Shown here piece by piece: positions 1 to 11,332 of a stretch of DNA of 64,000 nt. The stretch lies in contig NC_051072.1 in the NCBI RefSeq assembly GCF_004664715.2, forward strand, positions 31,455,994 through 31,519,993, read 5' to 3'. The DNA is from Peromyscus leucopus (lineage: Eukaryota; Chordata; Mammalia; Rodentia; Cricetidae). Numbering within the stretch: the stretch's first letter is position 1; every line of letters begins with the position of its first letter. The notes beneath the pieces are model-generated. The model saw nothing but the letters and a program-made list of their open reading frames with translations, was not told the DNA's origin and did no database searches. The position numbers and the translations under genes are program-made.

Positions 1-591
1 TTAAATGTTTACAAACTAAGCTTATTCCTAAGATTCTAAAAAATGTGCAATGGCAATAAAAAAATCCTTAGAATTTCTGTGGATTCATATTTTGGTTCCA
101 CCCTCTATCATCCAATGTTCTTCAGTTTAACAAACAAACGTTATGGGTTTGGGTATATATTCCTCTGTACAACTTATACATTCTTTAAAGTAGGTCAAAC
201 CCTCTTGTAAAATACTTTCCCCACATACCATATTACTCTTGCATAGAGCCTTGTTAATGACACCATTTACTGATTTATATATTATCCATCTCCTCCAAGA
301 GAAGCCCATGAACTTTCAGATAGTGATTCCTTCCTTGTTTATGTCAGTATCGGGCATAGTATTAATCCCAATTTGGTACTTAACAGATACTTATTTAAGT
401 TGAGTGAATGAATAAATACACTATCAAACTCCTCAATACATCTTTAATATACCATGAGGTCTTAACTGTGAAGAAGGTAAAGTCTGCCTTCACAAGTCTA
501 CATTTATATGTCCTTTCCTTTCTTCTTTCTACTTCCCAAGACACCATAACCCATCACCCTCACATTTCTTTAGAATTTAATGTAGGGTTTT
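1..591. other. Unique AT-rich DNA, no feature seen
   Basis: No repeat family, RNA gene or credible exon is visible. Open frames on either strand are short and have no recognisable product. Confidence 0.6.
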
Positions 592-598
592 ACACACA

Positions 599-641
<43 letters not shown>
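592..641. repeat. (CA)n microsatellite
   Basis: About 25 CA units with one CATA interruption near 604. The open frame through it encodes only a Thr-His run and is not a gene. Length polymorphism is likely. Confidence 0.97.
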
Positions 642-642
<1 letters not shown>

Positions 643-2252
643 AAAAAACATGTACTCAGAAAAAGAGTCTTAAAATCACTTAATTATATTATAAATTCAT
701 GTATAAGCCTTAATGTTTACAATTAAATAGAGGAAAATGTTGCTTAAAACAAAATCCAGTTTTCTAGTTTACTAAATCTTGGGTTTAGAGATTGGAGGGT
801 ATGGTTAGAAGGATTTCACATTCTGTTTTTACTGTCTAGGAAGTTAGAAGAAGACCAGAATGAAAGCTGCCAGCTTCAATCAATGAAGTCCATCTCTGAA
901 GATGATGACTTTTTGTGCCTACATCATCCTATGATTTTTTTTCTTTTCTGGTTGTGTTTTTTTCTTATTACTACCTAATTTATTATCAGACTCATGTATT
1001 TTGGAAGTTTCTGATGCTATGCATGGAAAAAAAAAAAAAACGTGTTTCAGTGTCGTTGTCAAATGCCTGGTTTCACCCCAAAACTCGACCTCCCGAGCTA
1101 TGCTATGGTGCTTGAGCTGTGTGCATCACTCACTGTTTATTATCTGAAAATGTGGGAAATAATATCCTATAATATTTTGACTGCAGCTACATAGTATAGG
1201 ATAAATATTCAAAAACTACACATTGAAGAAAAGGCAATATGGTTATCGAACTGTGCAGGGGAAACTAGATATCCACATGCAGAATAATGAAACAAAATCC
1301 TTATCTCTTACTCTACACAGAATCTGTTCCAAATTGATCAAGAACCTCAGTGTAAAACCCAAAACTTGAAAACTGCTAGAGAAAAAGGAGTACTTTTTTT
1401 TTCAAAATATAGGTGTCGTAAGAGTTTGGTTTTTGTTTTGTTTACTAGGACCCCAGTGGTTTAAATAAGGCCAACTATTAACAAATGGTACCACAACACA
1501 ATTAAAAGACTTCAGTACAGCAAAGGAAACTGTTAGCTGAGTAACAAAATAACTATGATTTTGGCAGCTATAAATGTGAGAAAAGAAGAGAGAGCACAAA
1601 AAATTTAATGTTTATGTCATCAGCTGCATAGTTTCAGCTTTTTATGACCTGAAACCCTTGACATTAAGGCAGTGATGAGTAATTTCTCCAAAAAAGGAAT
1701 CTGAGGACAGAAAAGAAAATGTTCTGTCAGTGCCTACAAGGAAACACAGACTTCCTTTTCCTTTGGGTCTGTGGCTATTTTCAGTCAAACTCAGACTCTG
1801 TATATTGGTTAAGGAAAATAAAACAGAGCTTCCTTAAATGTCACCAAGCAGCAAAGATAATAGCTAACACCTATGATGTCTGTCACGGCCTGTCCTCATC
1901 TCCATCATTGGTTCCTCCAGTATCAGATTTGAATTTCTTCTTTCTCCATGTCAGATATTTGGAGAATGGCCCAGGTGTGTCAGGGAAACTTTGAAAGGAG
2001 TTTGCTTAGAAAGAGTTACCACATTTAAGTTGTTTGAAATTGGAAATCACAAAATAAAAACAAATACAATTAAAACCCTTAAGTCATATTTGCATAAGTA
2101 AACCATAAACAATATTAAAGAACAAAAAAGACTGGAAAGCATTTGTGATAAATATCAAAAATGTCAGGAGTCTAAATGTATATACTTGTATAGAAAATTT
2201 ACAAAAATAAAACACTTATAAATAAAAAAATCAATTATCATAGACAAAATTT
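642..2252. other. Unique AT-rich DNA, no gene seen
   Basis: Nothing recognisable apart from an A14 run at 1027-1040 with no SINE body in front of it. The open frames, at most 91 codons, show no domain, and no splice-flanked exon stands out. Confidence 0.6.
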
Positions 2253-2350
2253 GGAGTTTAGTTGAAGATGTGTTTCAGTGTAAAGCACTTGCCCAGCATG
2301 TGCAGGTAGGGCCATGAGTCTGATCTCCAGCACTGCCAAAAAGAAAAAAA
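2253..2350 (+). repeat. ID-like SINE (tRNA-Ala derived), diverged
   Basis: The segment follows the ID consensus order: a head containing a 'tttcagtg' block (A-box region), 'aaagcacttgcccagcatg' (anticodon region), 'tctgatctccagcactg' (B-box region), and an A-rich tail from 2339. Many substitutions mark an old copy. It is a retroposed tRNA-derived element, not a functional tRNA. Confidence 0.75.
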
Positions 2351-3447
2351 TCCTGCATTAAAAACAACTTGAAGTTCTATTTAACTTCATAATCTAAATT
2401 GATAATAAATCTATCAAATTGGTACAAATTGTACAAAAAACATGTTATGATGAGAAAGACAATGATTACTCCATAGAATGGAGTGTTTTTACAGCCTTTC
2501 AATAAGCAAGTATGTACATGTAAATCTATGTATGTTACATGTGCTACTACACATATACATACATGAACACACATACACATATATAACACAAAGAGTCTTT
2601 AAAACATCAGTCTCATTGTTTGATAAATCAATCTTCTTTACAGTAAGTCAGCCTAAGTAAGTTTTTAAGAGTCGTGTTCAAAATTTATGGGCAAAAATTT
2701 TCTTCTTGGGTTTTTTAAAGCCTTAAAAAGCAAGCCTGATAATTCATATAAAATTTTAAGTAAGTTATAACACTTTAAATAATTATTGTAATGAAATCAA
2801 GTAAAATCTACCATATACATTCATGTTATACTAAAAGCAAAACATATTTAAAACCACAAAAGGAGATGAGGTAAATAGGGGATGGTTGAGAGTCTGAGAA
2901 ACGAGCGTAATGGTGGGAATCAAGTGTGTGGTACAAGGCATTTTCCAGAAAAGAGAAGAAATTAGCTAAGCCAATAGACATGATGGGAGTCAGAGAGAAA
3001 ATTGATTGTGGTTACAGAATCCACTGTCACAGCTCAGCTTTTCCATGCACAGCCGTAACAGAAGGGAAAGTCCCTGTGCCCTACCTGGTTACTGAGCATT
3101 TGTCTTTAAATAGTGTATGAATCAGAAAATGTATTTGAGCTACTTCTTCCAGTACAGAAAATTTAACCCTACAAAATAAAAAAAATTAACTGACTATACT
3201 CTCTCCATTTTCACTGTAAAGTTCAGTGACTTTCACAAGGAATACATACAGTTAAATAGTCAAATATAATAGGAATGTTGTATAAACACTAGGAAAATTT
3301 GAGCATTTGGGAATAAAACTAATTTTGGATCCTTCAATAAAACAATTATCTCCTTTAACAATCAGATATGACACAATAAGTTATCATTTTCATAAAACAG
3401 TAACTCTTAACGACAAACTGTGACTTTAGCTTAAATAAGAATAGTAG
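2351..3447. other. Unique DNA, no feature seen
   Basis: AT-rich sequence with no repeat, RNA gene or exon that I can support. The 64-codon frame at 2926-3120 has no recognisable motif. Confidence 0.55.
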
Positions 3448-3585
3448 GTGGCCAGTGGTGGTGCACGCCTTTATTCCCAGCACACTGGAGGCAGATCTCT
3501 GTGAGTCTGAGGCCAGCCTGGTCTATAGAGCTAGTTCCAGGACAGCCACGACTACACAAAAAAACTCTGCCTTGAAAAAAATAGT
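3448..3585 (+). repeat. B1 SINE
   Basis: 7SL-derived B1 with the expected blocks in order: 'ggtggtgcacgcctt', 'cccagcac..ggaggcag', 'gatctctgtgagtctgagg', 'ccagcctggtctatag', 'gttccaggacagcca', then an A-rich tail. Moderately diverged. The A-box/B-box promoter region is recognisable, but nothing shows transcription. Confidence 0.92.
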
Positions 3586-4079
3586 TTTTAATTTTAATGG
3601 AAATGAATTCTAAAATTAAAATTTTGACAACTACTCTTTAGAATTCAAATTAGAGTGGAGTAATGTGCTTTGTAAGTCTTCCTACCACTGGAGACAGGAA
3701 AGGGGGGTTAGCACCGGTTTCAAGGGGCCAGGAAGAACCTCTAGTCACTATCAAGTGTCAACCACCAACCTCTGTTTCAGAGAAGGCTGAGTATTTGGGG
3801 CTAAAAAAATGAAGTTTTGATTATGTCATGGTAGTGGTGCACATCTGAGTACAAACTGGCCCATTCATTCCTCAGTGTCCCACTCTCAGAAAGATTAGAA
3901 AGATAATGAAGAACACAGAAGAACTGGAGGAAAGGCCATGGACAAAATAGAGTTGGCAAAATAAAGACAGATATGTCCTATTGTATGGCTTTGTTTCAGG
4001 CCAAATGACCTCTCCAAAAGACTAAATAACAAATAAATCCATTTAAAATCATTTCTTTGGAGGACTGCTGAGTTGGAAG
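3586..4079. other. Unique DNA, no feature seen
   Basis: Anonymous sequence between the B1 and the possible regulatory block that follows; no repeat family recognised. Confidence 0.5.
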
Positions 4080-4400
4080 GTCTGATGCAATCATTTTCAA
4101 AACTGTCTTGTGCCTAGGGAGTCATAAGGATGCCTGCTGAGTCATGGCAATGAGGCATCGCCACATGAAGTTTAAAAAGCCTGATTCTTTTTCTGACAGT
4201 CTTTTGAAAGAGGCACAAGTTTCAAAGGAGTGTTTGCATAACGCTGACAGGTGTGCGGCAATTACTCGTCAGACCATAAGCCTTACATTAGAAGGGATTC
4301 TGTTTATGCATGGTTGAAAAATGTGGTCATAATTTTTTTATTCCACCTGTAAAATAAATGCTAATTAGCAGAAATCATTTATCCAACTCTCAAGAATTGA
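4080..4400. promoter_or_regulatory. Possible conserved non-coding element
   Basis: Repeat-free block with dense transcription-factor-like motifs: an AP-1-type TGAGTCA near 4138, CAGGTGTG near 4249 (E-box/T-box like), and a perfect 12-bp palindrome TGCTAATTAGCA near 4360 with a homeodomain core. These are seen directly. Enhancer function is inference: such motifs occur by chance, and no conservation data were available. Confidence 0.22.
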
Positions 4401-4621
4401 AGGCAGTAGAAATATTGGGAAAGACGTGAGATGGAGGTAATGTTTAGCTGTTTACACAGCTCGGTCAATCAAGTCAATAAAAAAAGAACTGGTTCAAGGC
4501 ACAGCAGGACAACATGGAAAAAAGCATGGGGTTGGGATGAGAGCTTTGTGGCTTTGCATTTTCTTTTATAACACACTAACTGTATGTGTCTCAATAACCA
4601 ACTGAGCTGCTTTCTGACCCA

Positions 4622-4623
<2 letters not shown>

Positions 4624-4670
<47 letters not shown>
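4624..4670. repeat. (TG)n microsatellite
   Basis: About 23 uninterrupted TG units. The minus-strand frame through it encodes a Thr-His run and is rejected as a gene. Confidence 0.97.
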
Positions 4671-4673
<3 letters not shown>

Positions 4674-5111
4674 CTCTGAAGGAAATAATAACATATAGAC
4701 TGTAGAATTACTAGTAAAGAATATGTCTCTGTATTCACATTCACATGCAAACATAAATAACACATTTACATATGCATAATGCAAGTCATGATAGTCAAGG
4801 AGTTGGATATGAGACAACCAAGCAAAGCTGGAGCTGTACTTTGGTAGTTGTGCCTCATGACAATCTGTATACCTCTTTGTAGTCAAGCATCTTTAAAATT
4901 TCTTAGTCTCGTTCCGTCATAACAGAAACTAAAGGGTCAGATCATTTTCCCTATTGCCATACATTCTCATAAAGGGTCTGCAACTTCAGATGACCCTGTT
5001 TGATTATATCATTTGCCTTGTTGTTTGGATATACCCCCACTTGTGAGTTTCTCAAGAGACTAATGGGAATACCCTAAAAGTAAGATCCGGTCTACCCTAA
5101 CTTTGGAGGTT
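4671..5111. other. Unique DNA, no feature seen
   Basis: Anonymous sequence between the TG tract and the truncated B2; nothing supportable. Confidence 0.5.
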
Positions 5112-5126
5112 AAAAAGTTCGCCTTA

Positions 5127-5216
5127 GGGACTGGAGAGATGGCTCAGAGGTTAAGAGCACTGGCTGCTCTTCCAGAGGTCCTGAGTTCAATTCCCAGCAA
5201 CTACATGGTGGCTTAC
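5127..5216 (+). repeat. Truncated, tailless B2 SINE
   Basis: Only the tRNA-related 5' half of B2 is present: 'ggactggagagatggctcag', 'gttaagagcactggctgctc', 'cctgagttcaattcccagca', ending at 'acatggtggctta'. The 3' half and A-tail are missing. A near-perfect 15-bp direct repeat flanks it (5112-5126 and 5217-5231, 13 of 15 identical), so it looks like an insertion of an already truncated RNA rather than a later deletion. Confidence 0.88.
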
Positions 5217-5476
5217 AAAAAGTTCAGCTTACTCCATGAATATTCTACACACCTCATAAACAGTCATAAAACTGTCTTAAAAGTGTACAGCTCAGAAGTC
5301 AGTGGCATAATAGTCCGGGCTCAGTCTTTTAGGTAAGCTCATTCCCATTCCTCTAGGGCATATTATCTTGCTTTCGTTTCCTTTGTGAAATAAACCTACT
5401 TAAGCTCTTTGTCTTTGATGAATTTTTTGCCTTTGATAAAAGAACTAAGAAGAAATCTTCACTCATCTTGAGGCAG

Positions 5477-5477
<1 letters not shown>

Positions 5478-5537
<60 letters not shown>
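5478..5537. repeat. (G)60 homopolymer
   Basis: Sixty consecutive G on the plus strand. The minus-strand frame through it reads as a proline run and is not a gene. G-quadruplex formation is expected of such a run. Exact length, and possibly existence, may be affected by sequencing or assembly error. Confidence 0.85.
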
Positions 5538-5538
<1 letters not shown>

Positions 5539-5554
5539 ACGACAGGGGGAGAAA

Positions 5555-5664
5555 GAGAGAGGCTGACTCCTTATGCTGCCCAGGTGGGCCTCAGACTGAC
5601 CCAATCCTCTTGTCTCCATTTTGTGAATGCTGAGATTACAGGTGTGAGCCACTGTACTCAGGAC
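5555..5664 (-). repeat. Old B1-like SINE fragment
   Basis: Read on the minus strand it follows a degenerate 7SL/B1 order. The plus strand shows 'gctgcccaggtgggcctcag', 'gtgaatgctgagattacagg' and 'gtgtgagccact', blocks typical of an inverted B1/proto-B1. It lies directly upstream of a second, better-preserved inverted B1. Confidence 0.65.
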
Positions 5665-5840
5665 TTTTTTTTTTCTCTTGTTTTGGGTTTTGTTTTTTGA
5701 GACATGATTTCTCTGTATAACAGTTCTGACTGACCTGGTACTGATTCTGTAGACCAGGGTAGTCTCGAACTCACAGAGATCTGCCTGTTGCTGCCTCCCA
5801 AGAGCTGTGATTAAAGACCTACACCACCACCACAAGGGCC
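5665..5840 (-). repeat. B1 SINE, minus strand
   Basis: On the plus strand: T-rich tail complement, 'gagacatgatttctctgtat', 'gtagaccagggtagtctcga', 'actcacagagatctgcctg', 'tgattaaagacctacaccac'. This is a complete inverted B1. A further T-rich run follows at 5847-5871. Confidence 0.9.
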
Positions 5841-6097
5841 CAGAACTTTTTTTTTCTTTTTTTTTTTTTTACTGAATAATCCCTTTTTCTGAAAAGGTTT
5901 AAAGAATCTTGGCTATCTGATTGTATTAATTTTTAGAGATCACTGAAAATCTTACAGACTGTGTGACTTAAATGAAAGACATTTCATACATTTTTGAGAA
6001 GTGGAAATGCAAGCTTATTATGTCTGTGGGCTGGTTCCTCTTGCCTACTTCTCTTGATTGCTTGCAGATGGCTGTGGAGTTTCTGGGCCTTTTTGTT

Positions 6098-6189
<92 letters not shown>
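6098..6189. repeat. Compound (TC)n(TG)n microsatellite
   Basis: TC repeat at about 6098-6143 with one interruption, joined directly to about 23 TG units. Frames through it give Ser-Leu and Val-Cys runs only. The TC part is triplex-prone and the TG part Z-DNA-prone. Confidence 0.96.
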
Positions 6190-6191
<2 letters not shown>

Positions 6192-6229
6192 CTCTGGGAA
6201 CTGTGTGTTCAATTTTATGTTTCTGATAA

Positions 6230-6420
6230 AGACATCAATTAGGTCTTTTCTCCAGTGATACTGGTTTAAGGCCTGGCCTAAAGGCTTTTTTTTTTTTTTT
6301 CAAAGATGCTGGTCTCCTAAAAGGCCCTTCCTCCAAACACAGTCACATTGTGAAATGGGTGGGATTGGGGTCACCAGTTTTCAAACACCGGAAGCCGAGA
6401 CCACAGCACAGATAGGAATC
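6230..6420 (-). repeat. Possible old MaLR LTR fragment
   Basis: 'aaaggcccttcctccaaaca' followed by 'cagtcacattgtgaaatggg' resembles the inverted 5' part of mammalian MaLR (MST/MLT1-type) LTRs. A T15 run at 6286-6300 interrupts it. Too diverged for a firm family call. Confidence 0.35.
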
Positions 6421-6769
6421 ATAATTTTCAACTCAGATCACTTGGCAATCTTTTTTAATAGTAAGTCAGTTAATTTACAGTCAAAAGAGATGAAATATTT
6501 ATAGGGCTTCCTGATTTGAATAGTTGACACAGCTTAATGTACAGATTGGAGCTGTTAGTTTCTCTGACAGTAGCCTTGCTGAACAGGGAGGACATGCGGC
6601 TCCTTCTTCCCTCTCCTGAGTTCATTCACCACGTTAGAGCTCCTGCCGTGTCAGGCTGACCAGAATCCCTTAAGAGGTGACACTAATCAATACTGGATTT
6701 CCAAGACTCCAGAACCATAAACCAGGCAAGCTCCTATTTTTCACAGATTACCCCTGGGTGTTGTACTTG
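6421..6769. other. Unique DNA, no feature seen
   Basis: No recognisable repeat or exon between the possible MaLR fragment and the L1 sequence. Confidence 0.5.
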
Positions 6770-8423
6770 AGAAAAGGCAGAGAAAGAACTTTAAGTTGGG
6801 TGGGTAGAGATTTGGAGAAGATGTAGAATGACTTGGGAGAAGGGAAGAATATGATCAAAATATATTAAAATTTAAAAATCGCTTTAAATAATAAAAATAT
6901 GAAAAGTAACTGGCATTGAAATACTAATAAAATTTAAAAGATAAAACAAAAACAAAGAAATTAGAATAGGAGAAATCAAACAAACAAACAAAAGAAAAAG
7001 AGCTAGGAGATAGGCATGAGAAACACCTAAGGACTCAGAGACACACATGTTTTCACACACAGGAACGTCATAAAACACAAAAGCAGAAGCCAAAATATAT
7101 AAACAAAGGAACTGCAAGATTTAAAAAAAAAAATGCTTTGACAAAACAAAGAACCTCTAACGATGCCATTGAGTTCATTTTGTGTCGGCCATGTACTTCA
7201 GTTTGTTTCCCTGCCTTGTTTGTTTCCCCAGACTCCATTGGAGAAAACTAAGTTCATTTTCAAGTGGTTATCGGTGAGAAATAGCATCTGGATGAGAGAT
7301 GGAGGGTGTGTGCAGTTCTGCTCCCAGCACTAGGACCCCATACAGGGCAGACCCACGCATGCCCTTCACATGCTGCCTCAGTCTCTGTGAGTTCATATTT
7401 GAATCAGTGTTCAGAAGGCCTTGTGTCTTTGGTATTCTTTAGCTCTCATACTTTTTCCACCTCCTCTTCCTGGGCTTCCCTTAACCCAAGAGGAAGGGTT
7501 TGATGAAGACATCCCATTTAGGACTGAGTGTTCCAAGGTCTCTTACTTCTCTGTATTTATGACTGTCTATATCAGGAGGAAGCTTCTCTGATGATGGTTG
7601 AGGAGGCACTGTCTATGAATACAGCAGATGTCCTTAGTGGTCATGTAATTACTACATTCCTTTAACAAAACACTTGCATTTGTTTTTTGCCTAAGTCCCT
7701 GGACAATATAGTCTCGGGTTCTTGGCTACCCAAGCAGTGTCAAGGATGGGTTTCATCTCATGAAGTGGGTCTTAAATTCAATCAGATAACGACTAATTGC
7801 TCACACAAGCTTTGTGCCAACATTGCACCGTCTTGCAGACAGGTCATCACTGTAGGTAAAGAAATTTGTAGCTGGGCTGATGTGTATCTTTCTTCTTTGA
7901 CAGCAGGCAAAGTACCTTCCAGTATCATGAACACTAGTCAGTAGGTGTGATGACTCTAGGTAGTCATTAGCTAGACTCGTTTGGGTTCTGTGAGGTGTAA
8001 AGGTGTTGTCTTCAGCAATAGGGCCATCTTACCCTCAGTTGTGCGGCGCTACCAATGGGTATAGCAATAACCTAAGTTGTTTGGGGGTTTCCATGGGTCC
8101 CCTTTAACAACAACTCAATTAAACATAACTTATTCTTAGCCCTGGAAGCTTATATTATTAAGTGGTGAGAGATGTCCAGATGGGGCTCCATCTTCCCCAT
8201 TATTTGGAGATTTCATTTAGATTGTCTTCATACATGTATATATGTTAGGAAGATTCTAAAGTATTAGATTGTTTTTAATTTTGTTCAGCCATCTTAAAAC
8301 CCTTAAACTTCCCCATTATTTGGAGATTTCATTTAGATTGTCTTCATACATGTATATATGTTAGGAAGATTCTAAAGTATTAGATTGTTTTTACTTTTGT
8401 TCAGCCATCTTAAACCCCTTAAA
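6770..8423. mobile_element. Rodent L1 (Lx-type) untranslated-region sequence
   Basis: Non-coding L1-family sequence. 6770-6900 resembles the end of an L1 copy ('gaatatgatcaaaatatatt' then an A-rich stretch). From about 6900 onward I recognise the recurrent rodent L1 UTR order: an A-rich block, 'ccattgagttcattttgtgt', 'ctccattggagaaaactaa', 'gaagacatcccatttaggac', 'agcagtgtcaaggatgggtt', 'gtcttcagcaatagggcca', and 'ccccattatttggagattt'. No ORF1 or ORF2 is present. The name is from memory and the strand is not fixed. Confidence 0.72.
8192..8423 (+). repeat. 116-bp direct tandem duplication inside the L1 segment
   Basis: Copy 1 is 8192-8307 and copy 2 is 8308-8423, abutting with no spacer. My base-by-base reading finds two substitutions and no indels in 116 positions (about 98% identity), both A-to-C from copy 1 to copy 2. 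Each copy begins at 'cttccccattatttgg'. The identity is far above that expected of L1 copies of this age, so the duplication is much younger than the host element. Confidence 0.95.
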
Positions 8424-10683
8424 ATTAGATGAGTAATAAACTAGAATTGAACATAAATGCTGAGGGTAACAAAGGCAAATAAGTTAATATAATAATTTAT
8501 TATCAATTGAAATCTTGGCTTTTTTTTAACAGATTTGTGTCCTAGCATAATTACTATCTTGCCATCTAAGGGTGATATTCCATTAATTGAGTATACTAGA
8601 GAAAGAAGAAAAATCCAACCAAGCAAGAATTAGGAGCAGATCCATAGAAAACCTATTATAACTTTATGTCATTGGTTCTCATATGTTCCATTCATTTTTC
8701 CTGTTCATTTCTTAACTGGGTCAGAACAAGTTCTTATTATAAAACAATTTTGGCAAGCCTAAAGTGGTAAAAAAAATAAACTACACTGAGTTACCCCCTA
8801 TATTTTTCAATTCCAGCATTAAATTATTTAGCAGATTTTCAGCCTTGAAAATGTTCTTGTGGGAAGTATCTTTCCACTCAGCACACTGAAGTCTAAATGC
8901 AAAAGCTTGTTATTTTTGAAAAATCAATTAAGAGGTTTCACAGCACTATATAAAAGTGGCAATCATCAAACCAGTGCCATGCTTGGGAAACAGGAATGAT
9001 TATAGATGGGCAAATGCTGCAGAAGACAAGGACATAGGTTCCATGCATCATAGTGTATTTTTTTAAAGGAAGTCAGCAAGAGTGTACAGTGTTTTCATTG
9101 GTAGCATTGTTGTTGAGGTTTTCTGTGGTTAACTCCACACTTGAAAAAACTGCTAGTGTTTAATAGGAAAATGCTTGTTTCCTCATACTGTCCCTAAAGT
9201 TGACACATTGTCCATAGAATTCTACTTGATAAGCAGAGCACACAGTGTTTCTATTGTATTGTAATTGTGCCACCAATGACATCATGAGTAATTATTCTAA
9301 GTTTAGCTGCATGTGCTGACTCAAAATTTGCTCTGAAATGAAAGCATACACATCGCTTTTTAAAAAATCCTTTAATTTTATAAATACATATACACCAAAT
9401 TTTGTAAGATAAAAATTCTCTATAGTTCTTCTCAAGAAAGTAACTTACTGGTTCCAAGAATCAAAAAGATTCCTGTCAAGAAATTTACAGCCAAGAAATG
9501 AAAACACTCCAATACCTGACATCTAATGTTTTATTTTCCAGAGAAACAAGATCCTCATTGTTCATAGAGGAATGGAAAATATCAATAGAAAAAGAAAATC
9601 AACAGACCAAGCACAACACAGCAAAAAAGCAAATTGCTATACAAAACCAAACTTAAAACATAGGGAAAAATAAATAAGATTCAAATGTATCCTCAAAGTG
9701 TTGAGTACTAGTTGAAGCATTTTGATAATGCTTCCGTAGACGTAAGCATGAAGAGTCGTTTAATTTTTTCTTTGCCTTCTATTTTCCAATTGTCAAAAAC
9801 CACTTGCTTTTTAAATGAAAATTCTGCAATAAAATGAGCAAGTGACTTTCACCAAAAGTTCTGTATTTCTGTAGAAGATTGAACAAATCTGTTTGTTCTC
9901 CAGCTCTTCCTTTCATGAAAAGTGTTAATATTGACATTTGGCCACCTTCAGAGGAAGACGAAGGACTGAACTTCTGCCTCAGGCACCTCTGAACTCACAC
10001 ACAGCTATATGTTGATGCAAATCAAAGGACTGTGAGAAAGACAGATGGCGATGGAGTCTGTACTCAGTACATAGATTGGAACAGTGGGTGAAGCCAAGTT
10101 TTCCTTTGAAGCAGGCATTCTCTCCAAAATACCACTGCTTTAATCACTTGTTACCCTTTTCAGATTTCAAAGTAATCCACTTAATACATTATCATTTTAT
10201 TTTATATTAAGCAAAGCATGTGTTCGTTGTGAAACATTTCCATTCTTTGATGAAAAGGAAGTACCCTGTATGCATAGATATACAAATCTATAAATTAATG
10301 CTTGGCACAAATAGGAGGGTTATCCAGTGACCTAATGATAATAAATCTCCCCTGGAAACTATATGCTCATCAAATATTTAATTAATGGATTGGGTGAATA
10401 AAATGCCATCATGTATCATTTTCTAAATGACATATCAAGACATTTTATATGCATAAAATCAAGTTGTATGGAAACATGAGCTGATAGATTGGAATGTTCT
10501 TCTAAACCCAACAGCTATTGATACTTGGAAGGTCACACTAAGCTGCATCGTCTTTGTTCAAGCTGCATTCACCATCCGCTGGCTTGAGCTACCTCAGGTA
10601 TTAAGAGCATCGTGGGTACCTATGGTCTCAGTGTGGGAATAAGTGACAAATAAGGCAGGAAATCTGGTTCAAGAAATTACTAC
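8424..10683. other. Unique AT-rich DNA, no feature seen
   Basis: About 2.3 kb without a repeat, RNA gene or exon I can name. Open frames, at most 68 codons, are unremarkable. Confidence 0.55.
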
Positions 10684-10693
10684 AGATAGATAG

Positions 10694-10760
<67 letters not shown>

Positions 10761-10774
10761 TGATATGATAGATA
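10684..10774. repeat. (GATA)n microsatellite
   Basis: About 19 GATA units with one AAAT-type interruption near 10712, ending in degenerate TGATA units. It lies 70 bp upstream of the ERV. The minus-strand open frame through it encodes a Leu-Ser-Ile-Tyr repeat and is not a gene. Confidence 0.96.
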
Positions 10775-10848
10775 ATGAGAGGAAAACTGACTCAAGAAGT
10801 TTTCAGAAACATTGATAAAACAAAACACTGGGACTTTCTTATAGAGTG

Positions 10849-11043
10849 TGTAGTGGGTAGCCATTCCAGCTTGGTTCTGGAAGTTCCAACCCCCATTGAG
10901 ACTCTGGCAACTGTCACACCTACAAGGCAGGACGAGGGGAGGCGCCTGGAGACCCGAGAGCTGGATGGGCCAGCGCTCTCTCTGGGCGCTCTCTCGGTGC
11001 CGGGATGCTGACCAGTGCAGATTGACTGTGCAGAGCTCCGGAG
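10849..11043 (+). repeat. Truncated 5' LTR of the deleted ERV
   Basis: Starts with TG ('tgtagtgggtagccattcc') and matches the first 195 bases of the 3' LTR with six substitutions by my reading (about 97% identity), several at CpG positions. It breaks off after 'gagctccggag', where the 3' LTR continues for another 123 bases; the rest of the LTR, primer-binding site and most of the provirus are missing. Confidence 0.88.
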
Positions 11044-11319
11044 TTACAACTTAGTATATATAATATCTTAGATAGAACATATTAAGTATTAGATTCAGGT
11101 TCTTTAGGATAGGACACCTTTGAATGATCTTTATAACATGCTGTTTACCTATGCTCTATACTTCTCTGGATTTTAGTATGTGTTTCTTGCTTGATATTGC
11201 TTGCATTGGTTGTAGTTACATCTTATCTAGGTCATTATCTCTCATTATTTCTGGACAATATTTGATAACCATTCCTTTGTATATAGTCTTGTATTAGTTT
11301 AGAACCTTCTTATTTAGAC

Positions 11320-11332
11320 AAAAAGGGGGAGA
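11320..11332 (+). other. Polypurine tract of the deleted ERV
   Basis: 'aaaaagggggaga' lies directly before the TG that opens the 3' LTR, the position and composition expected of the plus-strand primer of reverse transcription. It fixes the element as plus-strand. Confidence 0.85.

Noticed and set aside
2253..2350. Possible tRNA gene
   Set aside because: A- and B-box-like motifs come from an ID SINE; the cloverleaf is degenerate and an A tail is present.
5127..5216. Possible tRNA gene
   Set aside because: It is the tRNA-derived half of a B2 SINE.
5353..5835. 160-codon frame with a proline run
   Set aside because: The proline run is the complement of the G60 tract and the rest is two inverted B1 SINEs.
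10684..10774. Tandem repeat considered as a CRISPR-like array or satellite
   Set aside because: Simple GATA microsatellite with no spacers; the window is mammalian.
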